Assembly (NCBI RefSeq): GCF_000317695.1
Contig: NC_019771.1
Coordinates: forward strand, 2,732,001 to 2,796,000
DNA length: 64,000 bases
Direction of reading: 5' to 3'
From: Anabaena cylindrica PCC 7122
GTDB taxonomy: Bacteria; Cyanobacteriota; Cyanobacteriia; Cyanobacteriales; Nostocaceae
Part shown: one piece after another, positions 34,140-41,112 of the stretch
Position numbering within the stretch: the first letter of the stretch is position 1
Layout: each line of letters opens with the position of its first letter
Program-made: the position numbers and the translations under genes
The notes under the pieces: generated by a model
Databases searched by the model: none
Told to the model about the DNA's origin: nothing
The model's input: only the letters and a program-made list of their open reading frames with translations

Positions 34140-36023
34140 ATGACTTCTGACACATCTAGCATTGATGAATTAATTAAAACTCAAAACCCATTTGCAGGAC
34201 ATATTGTAGTTAGACCTCAGCAAATATGGGGTAAAAGTTTTCCTGATGTTCCTTCAATTAATGCTCATGCTTCTAATGCTGTATTTGATGCAATTGCTAA
34301 AGTAAATCAAGGTCATCTTCAAACAACTAGTATAACGATTGTAGCCGAAAAAGGACTAGGAAAAAGTCACATTATTAGTAGAATTCGTCATCAATTACAA
34401 ACAAGACAAGACAGCCTATTTATCTACATGAGTAGATATGATAACCTGAATCAAATTCAAAATCAATTTTTGCAAAGTGTTACATCTAGTCTGAGAGCAT
34501 TTGCTAGACCTGATGTAATGCAGTGGCAAGAAATAGCAGCAGCATTAATTAATGAAGTTGCACAAAAAAACTATACTCCAGAACAATATATTAGTAGTGT
34601 ATTTCCAAATTGGTTAAAACAACATTCACCTAAAGCCGTTGATAAATTGCGAATAACTATTGAGCAAAAAAAACCTAACATTAGTAACCCTTATATGATT
34701 CAAGCAATATTATGGACACTTTCTAAACCCTATGTTAATTATGCCAACTACTGGCTATCAGGACAAAAATTACCAGAAGAACACGCTCAAGTAATGGGAC
34801 TACCAAATCCTAAATATGAAGATAGAGAATCTGAAGCATTAAGTAATGTTCGTCAAATTCTAGATATCATTAGCGATTATAGAATTCCAGTTATTTGCTT
34901 TGATGAATTAGATATTGCTGACATTGCTGATAATGGATTTACAGCGGCACAAGTTATCGCTAATTTAACGAAGGATTTATATAACAACCTTCAAAAAAGT
35001 GTTTTACTACTGGCAATGTATCCTGATACATGGAATCAACAAATCAGGACATTACCACAAGCAGAAGCAGTAATTGATAGATTAGTTAGTGAACAAACTG
35101 ATAGACAACCAATAGCGTTAAAATATCTCAATTCTGATGATATTTTAGCTCTAGTTCAAACATGGTTACAAGATTTTTATCATAAACATAAACAAACACC
35201 ACCTCATCCTCTTTACCCATTTGACGAAATTAAACTTAAAGCACTTGGCAAAGGAAAACCTACTATCAGAGCAGTTTTGAAATGGTGTGCAGATAATTTT
35301 GTTCCTAAGCCTAATGAGACGATTATTGATCCAGATCCAGTTACTCCAATAGATTCCAATCCTGTTAAACCGTACTTTCAGAGTGAATTAGTACATTTGA
35401 AAAATTCTATAAATTTGCTGCTAGATGATGAATTAGAAATTTCTAAAGCTCTTAAATTTTCTTTTGAAAGATTGATAGGAGAAACCGTAGAAGGAGTAAC
35501 AATTGAAAAAATTGAAGATATACCCTATGACGGTCATCTTGATTTTAAAATTGTTGGAAATCAACAAAAAATCAAAATTGGAGTAGATGTTTTACAAACA
35601 TCAGGAGGTGTTGGTGTTACAGCAGCTTTGGGTAAACTAATTGACTACAAAAGATTTGATTTAACTCGTGGTTGCTTAGTGCGTTCTAAGAAAATTGGTA
35701 CTAATGCATCAGCAGCTAGAGAAAACTTGAGAAAACTTTTGCAAGAACAAGGTGGAGAGTGGGTAAGTTTGCAAAGTCACGACATTAAACCTCTTTTGGC
35801 TATATTTTATGTTTGGGAAAATCGTGACAGCTACGAATTAACAGAGGAGCAGATTTTTGAATTTATCAAACAGAAACAAATTGCTATCAAAAATCCTCTA
35901 ATTCGAGAAATTTTGAGTGATCCTTCTGGACAAGAACCCACTAACTTAACAGATGATGGATTACCTATTAGTATTCCTCAAAGTGCTGGAAATACTGAGA
36001 ATATAAACATAAACGCTAAATAA
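34140..36023 (+). CDS. P-loop ATPase, second gene of putative defence locus
   Basis: 627 aa. Walker A GLGKSH lies in VAEKGLGKSH (68-77, Lys75) and Walker B in PVICFDELD (Asp255, Glu256), with AMYPDTWNQQIRTLP in the sensor position. This is an AAA/STAND-like ATPase of a kind I cannot place in a named family. Residues 455-560 form a separate domain with HLDFKIVGNQQKIKIGVDVL (Asp468, Asp483), which has the strand-turn-strand look of a PD-(D/E)XK nuclease but lacks the E-x-K. It may be degenerate. Two bases separate it from the nuclease gene, implying tight co-translation. DNA-translocating or sensing role is inference. Confidence 0.65.
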   Translation: MTSDTSSIDELIKTQNPFAGHIVVRPQQIWGKSFPDVPSINAHASNAVFDAIAKVNQGHLQTTSITIVAEKGLGKSHIISRIRHQLQTRQDSLFIYMSRYDNLNQIQNQFLQSVTSSLRAFARPDVMQWQEIAAALINEVAQKNYTPEQYISSVFPNWLKQHSPKAVDKLRITIEQKKPNISNPYMIQAILWTLSKPYVNYANYWLSGQKLPEEHAQVMGLPNPKYEDRESEALSNVRQILDIISDYRIPVICFDELDIADIADNGFTAAQVIANLTKDLYNNLQKSVLLLAMYPDTWNQQIRTLPQAEAVIDRLVSEQTDRQPIALKYLNSDDILALVQTWLQDFYHKHKQTPPHPLYPFDEIKLKALGKGKPTIRAVLKWCADNFVPKPNETIIDPDPVTPIDSNPVKPYFQSELVHLKNSINLLLDDELEISKALKFSFERLIGETVEGVTIEKIEDIPYDGHLDFKIVGNQQKIKIGVDVLQTSGGVGVTAALGKLIDYKRFDLTRGCLVRSKKIGTNASAARENLRKLLQEQGGEWVSLQSHDIKPLLAIFYVWENRDSYELTEEQIFEFIKQKQIAIKNPLIREILSDPSGQEPTNLTDDGLPISIPQSAGNTENININAK

Positions 36024-36025
36024 AA

Positions 36026-37516
36026 ATGAATCAGTCGTTTTCACTTCCAACAGCATTGTGTTTACCTGTTCCTGATATTAAAGCTTTAATAGAGGGACGA
36101 ACAATTGCAGCTTTACCCAGAATGTTTCTTCGTCCTGGGCAGAGATTTTCTCTTTATCCTGTTGATACTTCAACAATTCCCCTCTCAATTCAGCAATACT
36201 ACCGTACAAATTTTTTACCCACTGCTCAAACTGCTATCAAGCAAATTAATTCTGATAAAGTCTTAATTAAAGCTTGGGTTAGATGCGAACTTTGCCAAAT
36301 TCTAGATAAAACTAAACCTTTAGATGTTTTATCTCAATTAACAATCTGGACACCAGAAGCATTTGAGGTAATAATACAGAAACATGAAAATATTTTTCTG
36401 GCTTATTTGCGCGTTTATCATTTACCTCAGTTTGCTGAAGTTCCAGTTAATCCAAATCTTCAAGATAAACTAGGTAGATTTGTGGCTTTACCTAACATTT
36501 CTGGTTCTGAAGATAAACCTGTATTAAGTGATCAAATATTTTCTAAACGTAAACGTCAATTAGAAAATCTAAAACCTTTTCAAAATCGTGAATTAGAAGA
36601 ATTACAAAGTGAATTATCACAAATAGCTAACATCAACCAAGCAGCACAGCAATTAGAAAATGACATTCAAGTATTTTTAGGTTGGAGTACTGACACGCTG
36701 ATTAAATCCACTGAGAAAGACTTATCTTGGATAAAAACAATCGCTAAAGTTGGCAATTCTAGTGATGGTAATGAGTTTGAAAAACTAGTCCGCAAAAGCT
36801 TCGTCAAATTAGGCTTTTCTTGTTCTAATACCAATTCTCAAGCTAACCTAGATCCTGATAAATTAGGTGGTGCTGGTGGGTTAGATTTTTATTGTGAGTA
36901 TCCTTATAGAGTCGTAGGAGAATGTAAAGCTACTAAAACAGAAAGAGTACCTGATGGTACAGCAGCACAACTTGTAAAACTGGGATATAAGCATTTACAA
37001 CAAGAATATAATAGTTGCATCAAAATTATTATGGCTGCTGGTGAATTAACAAAACCTGCTGAATTAACTGCAAAAGGAAATCAAATGAACGTGATTCGTC
37101 CAGAAACTTTACAAAAATTAGTTGAATTAAAAGCAAAACACCCAGGTTCAATAGATTTATTAAATTTAAAACCACACTTAGAAAACGAACCTTTTGGAGA
37201 AGCAGCCGATGATAAAGTAAATCGTTATATTGATAATATCTGGCAAGGTATTAAATTGCGTTCAAATATTATCAAAACCGTTCGAGAACTCTCTAAGCAA
37301 GAAACTGAAATTTCATCATCAGTACATCAACAGGTTACAGTTACAGAAATTCGTGTTCATTACAACGTGACTCATAACCCAAAACTAACAGATGAAATAG
37401 CTCATGATTTACTGATAGAACTATCATCACCCCTAACGGGATATTTAGGAAGAATTAAATCAAATGATCGGAAAACCGATAAATTTTACTACTTACGCGA
37501 CTTACCAATTAATTAA
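36026..37516 (+). CDS. PD-(D/E)XK restriction-endonuclease-like protein, third gene of putative defence locus
   Basis: 496 aa. The nuclease core is NEFEKLVRKSFVKLGF followed by GGAGGLDFYCEYPYRVVGEC: Asp287, then Glu299-Cys-Lys301, giving D-x11-E-x-K. A Gly-rich turn before the Asp and a helix with Glu upstream fit the REase_Mrr/DUF-type fold. The N-terminal 240 residues (helical, with coiled coil near 185-220) and the C-terminal 180 residues are unassigned. Start ATG is 2 bp after the ATPase stop. The obvious role is DNA cleavage controlled by the ATPase; no experimental homologue is known to me. Confidence 0.7.
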   Translation: MNQSFSLPTALCLPVPDIKALIEGRTIAALPRMFLRPGQRFSLYPVDTSTIPLSIQQYYRTNFLPTAQTAIKQINSDKVLIKAWVRCELCQILDKTKPLDVLSQLTIWTPEAFEVIIQKHENIFLAYLRVYHLPQFAEVPVNPNLQDKLGRFVALPNISGSEDKPVLSDQIFSKRKRQLENLKPFQNRELEELQSELSQIANINQAAQQLENDIQVFLGWSTDTLIKSTEKDLSWIKTIAKVGNSSDGNEFEKLVRKSFVKLGFSCSNTNSQANLDPDKLGGAGGLDFYCEYPYRVVGECKATKTERVPDGTAAQLVKLGYKHLQQEYNSCIKIIMAAGELTKPAELTAKGNQMNVIRPETLQKLVELKAKHPGSIDLLNLKPHLENEPFGEAADDKVNRYIDNIWQGIKLRSNIIKTVRELSKQETEISSSVHQQVTVTEIRVHYNVTHNPKLTDEIAHDLLIELSSPLTGYLGRIKSNDRKTDKFYYLRDLPIN

Positions 37517-37526
37517 ACTTTATTTT

Positions 37527-37967
37527 TTACTCATCCAATTCCGCAAATAAAGATTCTAAATTTCGATAACCACTAACTACACGGACAATTTCAATTCCAT
37601 TGTCAATAACTCGATAAAAAATAATATAACTATCTAAAAGAACACCTCGCAAATCAGCTTTAACATTTGCATAGCTACGTCCCATATTGGGAAAATTAGC
37701 TAAATATTTATACTGTAAACGGGTGAAATCTGGACTTATGTCATACTGAGCGTAACGTAGTGCAGCGTTCGCGGAGCGTCTCGTAGAGAAGTATCTCGGA
37801 GATTCTTCACTTCGTTCAGAATGACACTTTTAACCCGTTTTTAGTATACATTTCTTGTCAAACTCATCAACAAAACGATCTCCAGCATCAATATTCCTAC
37901 TCACAAAATAATCAATAATTTCTGATAAATCCCAAATTGATTCTGGAGAAATAATATGCTATTTCAT
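37527..37967 (-). pseudogene. parE: ParE-type toxin gene broken by a MITE and a stop codon
   Basis: From ATG 37967 the reading is M-K-TAG, then HIISPESIWDLSEIIDYFVS and DAGDRFVDEFDKK to the MITE border. Beyond the MITE it continues KYLANFPNMGRSYANVKADL and ends IVRVVSGYRNLESLFAELDE. This is the RelE/ParE fold in order. Removing 37711-37846 and one TA copy gives DKK-C-KYLANFP in frame. Two lesions are therefore visible: TAT to TAG at codon 3 and the insertion. The antitoxin stop overlaps this ATG (ATGA), the normal parDE layout. Confidence 0.85.
37711..37846. repeat. TA-flanked MITE, family 1 copy B, inside parE
   Basis: 136 bp, starting TACTGTAAACGGGT and ending ACCCGTTTTTAGTA (imperfect inverted ends), with TA at 37709-37710 and 37847-37848. 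Because excision with one TA restores the parE codons exactly, the boundaries and a TA target-site duplication are well supported. TA duplication points to mobilisation by a Tc1/mariner-IS630-type transposase. Confidence 0.92.
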
Positions 37968-38229
37968 CCTTGCATTTCTCTGGCTTTACGCAACTTATCC
38001 CGCAACTTTTCAATCACAACTTCCCCGTCAATACCTTCCCCTCTGTCTAATTGTTCAATAGCAATCTCAACCTTTTCTCGTGTTTCTTCAACCCAAAGCT
38101 GATAACTTTTTCCCACTCCAAAAGCAACTTTAAAGCTTTACTAATAACCTCTTCAGGATTTGCATATCTACCTGTAGCAATTTGCGCTTGGATAATTTGC
38201 TCTAATTCTGGTTGAATTTGAATATTCAT
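37964..38229 (-). pseudogene. parD: ParD-type ribbon-helix-helix antitoxin, frameshifted
   Basis: From ATG 38229: MNIQIQPELEQIIQAQIATG, RYANPEEVISKALKLLLEWE, the N-terminal ribbon-helix-helix of ParD antitoxins. After EWEK the frame drifts to a stop at 38047. Adding one A in the AAAAA run (near 38112-38118) gives SYQLWVEETREKVEIAIEQL and ends EKLRDKLRKAREMQG-stop at 37964, the expected toxin-binding tail. So the antitoxin is also dead or frameshifted. The module is the whole of a parDE pair in decay. Confidence 0.8.
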
Positions 38230-38263
38230 AATATATATATCCTATTACTAATCATAAACTTAG

Positions 38264-38626
38264 TCATCCCAAAGTCAAAACACCAGCTTGAAAATTCACC
38301 ACCAAAGGCAAAAACTCCAACCACTGAGAACCCAATAAAATCTCCGTCAATTCATCTCCAGCATAAACAGGAATTTCATACTCTTGATTATTCAATATTA
38401 CCTTACCTTAATAAAGATCAAATCGTGATTCTCCCTGTGCAGTGCGTAACTTTTCCTTGGATATAAATGACCAATTTAACCCGTCTAAATCTTGTTTGTT
38501 AATAGCCATAAAGCCTGTAAAGCCTGTATCAAATAAAGCATCCACAGGCAGATTTAAAGCATCAGCAGTAATTAATTCAACTTCAAAATATAACCGTCCC
38601 CCATCACCAAAATAACCCTGTATCAT
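38264..38626 (-). pseudogene. retropepsin-like aspartyl protease with internal stop
   Basis: From ATG 38626: MIQGYFGDGGRLYFEVELIT, then DALFDTGFTGFMAIN, where D-T-G is the clan AA aspartic protease motif, and SRFDLY followed by TAA at 38408. The same frame continues GKVILNNQEYEIPVYAGDEL and TEILLGSQWLEFLP to a stop at 38264, the typical second half. One nonsense codon thus truncates a 120-residue protein. Its start overlaps the upstream gene by ATGA. Such small DTG proteins are common in cyanobacteria and functionally obscure. Confidence 0.75.
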
Positions 38627-38934
38627 ATTCTGCCAGTTACTCCAGTTTCATTGATGCCAAATAAAAAATGTATCATATTAGGGTGTTTATCCCGTGCTTG
38701 TTTACTAGCAACTTCCTTATTCTGATCAACGAAATAATCACCACTCTCTGGCTCTATAGCAATATACCAACCGTAATGTTCTTTGATCAACTCAGGACGC
38801 AAACGCTCAAAAATTGCCCAGCAACGTTGGTAGAATACTTCATCTTCTGCTTTACGTCTAGCTAATTCTTCTGGTGATAAAGTCAGTTCAGGAAAAATTC
38901 TTCCTCTTCTTCTTTGTGGTTCTGACGTTAACAT
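38623..38934 (-). CDS. conserved hypothetical protein upstream of the retropepsin-like gene
   Basis: 103 aa from ATG 38934 (MLTSEPQRRRGRIFPELTLS). It has ELARRKAEDEVFYQRCWAIF, then HYGWYIAIEPESGDYFVDQN and a C-terminal FLFGINETG. The frame is open to 39012, but that extension enters MITE copy C and is not convincing. The overlap of its TGA with the retropepsin ATG shows a two-gene operon. The pairing of this protein with the DTG protein suggests a common function, which is unknown. Confidence 0.75.
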   Translation of the reverse strand: MLTSEPQRRRGRIFPELTLSPEELARRKAEDEVFYQRCWAIFERLRPELIKEHYGWYIAIEPESGDYFVDQNKEVASKQARDKHPNMIHFLFGINETGVTGRI

Positions 38935-38978
38935 ATTTGTAACCTTGCTTTTTACAACTATGTTAATAGTAACAAATA

Positions 38979-39125
38979 TACTGCAAAAGGGTAAAACCTG
39001 AACTGATTTCATACTGAGCGTAACGTCTCGTAGAGAAGTATCTCGGAGATTCTAGAGCCTATACACTTCGTATGGCTAACGCCACGCTGCGCTATCAGAA
39101 TGACACTTTTAACCCGGTTTTAGTA
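38979..39125. repeat. TA-flanked MITE, family 1 copy C
   Basis: Starts TACTGCAAAAGGGT, ends AACCCGGTTTTAGTA; TA at 38977-38978 and 39126-39127. The interior again has TTTCATACTGAGCGTAACGT and a closing CAGAATGACAC. Inserted 42 bp upstream of the gene at 38623-38934, so it may affect its promoter. Confidence 0.88.
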
Positions 39126-39175
39126 TATAGCAATTCCCAAGCTCATGAAATACACCCCACCCGCGCTGTCGCGCA

Positions 39176-39198
39176 CCCTCCCCTTACCAAGGGGAGGG
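39176..39198. repeat. perfect hairpin CCCTCCCCTT/AAGGGGAGGG
   Basis: Ten-bp perfect stem with a 3-nt loop. There is no T-run on either side, so I treat it as an interspersed hairpin repeat rather than a terminator. Confidence 0.6.
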
Positions 39199-39242
39199 TT
39201 GGGGAAAGACTATAATCATCTCAATATCAAAATTATCCAAAA

Positions 39243-39277
39243 ACGAAATCCCCGACTTCCTAAAGAAATCGAGGATC
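39243..39277 (-). terminator. terminator after pgi
   Basis: On the minus strand ATCCTCGATTTC pairs with GGAAGTCGGGGAT across TTTA and is followed by TTCGTTTTT. It lies 26 bp beyond the pgi stop. Confidence 0.7.
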
Positions 39278-39302
39278 TAATTAATTAACGAAGAGAATAT
39301 TA

Positions 39303-40889
39303 TTAACCGAGAGAAACAGTTAAACTTCCTGGTTTAGCTAAATCACCAGTTAACACCACACCGCGATTATTAGCGTGTAAATGACGGAGAATTTTGTAAA
39401 TTGCTTCAACTTCATTAGCAACGCCGGCTTTATCAGCAACTTCAGTAATAGAAAGTGCTTTCTTTTCTTTTGCCAAAACTTCCAAAACTCGTTTTTGTAA
39501 ATCGAGAATGACAGCGGCAGCTTTTTTACCAGCTTCTACTCCTGGTTGGTGATAAGCGTTGACATTAACTAAACTGGCATATAAACCTACAGCCCGTTCA
39601 TACAATGCAATTAACGCGCCAACTGTGCGAGCATTAACTTGAGGAATGCTGACTGTAATGGAATCGCGGTTATTCTCATACAGTGCTTGACGTGTTCCTA
39701 ACAGAAAACCAGAGAGATAATCACCAGAAGTGACACCAGGATCAACTTCTGTGGATTTTCCTTGACGATCTTCTAAGACTTCAATCAAGGTTGCAAAGAA
39801 ATTGGGTACACCTTCCCGCAATTGCTGTACATAAGCGTGTTGGTCGGTTGAACCTTTGTTACCATAAACGGCGATACCTTGATAAACGGTTTTACCGTCT
39901 AAGTCTTTTTCTTTACCCAAAGATTCCATTACCAGTTGTTGCAAATAGCGACTAAATAGCAACAAGCTGTCTTTGTAAGGGAGGACAACCATATCCTTTT
40001 CACCTTTGCCATTTCCAGAGAAATACCAAGCGATCGCTAATAAAGCGGCTGGGTTATTCTTGAGATTAGGGACGCGGGTGGCATCATCCATTTCTTTGGC
40101 ACCATCTAGCATGGCACGGACATCAATGCCCTGTAATGCGGCAGGTACTAGCCCTACAGCAGACATTTCTGAGGTACGTCCACCTACCCAGTCATACATG
40201 GTGAACCGGGCTAACCAATTTTCTGATTTTGCGACTTTATCTAAGTTGCTATCTACGCCGGTAATAGCGATCGCATATTTAGAAAAATCTAAATTTTGGG
40301 CAGTATAGGCTTTTTTCACCTCAATCATGCCGTTACGGGGTTCAGGAGTTCCCCCAGATTTGGAAATTACCAATACCAGAGTGCTGGCAAGGCGATCTTT
40401 GAGTTGAGTGAGAGTGCGATCGATTCCGGCAGGATCGGAATTGTCGATAAAGTGAATATTTAGTGGGGGAAAATCAGGGGAAAGGGCTTCTGCTACAAAT
40501 TGGGGACCCAAAGCTGAACCACCAATACCGATGGAAATAATATCTGTGAAGCGGCTTTCCTTGGGGGGATGAATCGCACCAGTGTGTACCTGATCTGCAA
40601 AAGCTTCGATTTGTTCTAAGGTTTGGACTATTTCTTGAGTCAGTTCTGGTGTCGGTGCTAAATCTGGATTCCGCAACCAGTAATGTCCTACCATGCGGTT
40701 TTCATCTGGATTTGCGATCGCACCTTTTTCCAGTTCTACCATATCGGCAAACGCTTTATCAAACCTCGGCTGCAACGATTTCACAAAGGCATCATCGAAC
40801 CGCATCCGGCTAATATCTAGATACAGTCCTAATCCCTCGTGGAAATATAACCAATCTTGGTATCGTTGCCAAAGTGCCTTAGCATCCAT
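39303..40889 (-). CDS. pgi: glucose-6-phosphate isomerase
   Basis: 528 aa. Typical phosphoglucose isomerase segments: SIGIGGSALGPQFVAEAL, VLVISKSGGTPEPRNGM, DWVGGRTSEMSAVGLVPAAL (PGI signature 1 region) and the terminal domain with GKEKDLDGKTVYQG and NAYHQPGVEAGKKAA. It interconverts glucose-6-phosphate and fructose-6-phosphate in the cytosol, linking glycogen/gluconeogenesis with the oxidative pentose phosphate path that supplies NADPH at night and in heterocysts. It is divergent from the PAS kinase with a 223-bp gap and followed by its own terminator. Full length for the family. Confidence 0.97.
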   Translation of the reverse strand: MDAKALWQRYQDWLYFHEGLGLYLDISRMRFDDAFVKSLQPRFDKAFADMVELEKGAIANPDENRMVGHYWLRNPDLAPTPELTQEIVQTLEQIEAFADQVHTGAIHPPKESRFTDIISIGIGGSALGPQFVAEALSPDFPPLNIHFIDNSDPAGIDRTLTQLKDRLASTLVLVISKSGGTPEPRNGMIEVKKAYTAQNLDFSKYAIAITGVDSNLDKVAKSENWLARFTMYDWVGGRTSEMSAVGLVPAALQGIDVRAMLDGAKEMDDATRVPNLKNNPAALLAIAWYFSGNGKGEKDMVVLPYKDSLLLFSRYLQQLVMESLGKEKDLDGKTVYQGIAVYGNKGSTDQHAYVQQLREGVPNFFATLIEVLEDRQGKSTEVDPGVTSGDYLSGFLLGTRQALYENNRDSITVSIPQVNARTVGALIALYERAVGLYASLVNVNAYHQPGVEAGKKAAAVILDLQKRVLEVLAKEKKALSITEVADKAGVANEVEAIYKILRHLHANNRGVVLTGDLAKPGSLTVSLG

Positions 40890-41112
40890 AAGAGGGAAAT
40901 CTCAAATATATTGTTGTCAAACTCCAGTTTAATGTATGGTTCTGGCGATCCCTGCTTTGTCTTATACAGTTTCTAATCGGCAAGGGAAAGACGGAGTTTT
41001 TCAGCATAACTGGAATTTTGCCGTCTTTAATTTATCTCTGACTTATAATTTCTATTATTCGTCTCAGTGTCTAAAGTGATTGTTCCATCATGCAAACGCT
41101 ATTGGATTTGAT

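Noticed and set aside
39176..39198. Strong hairpin considered as pgi terminator
   Set aside because: It has no T-run; the hairpin at 39243-39277 is nearer to the stop and has one.
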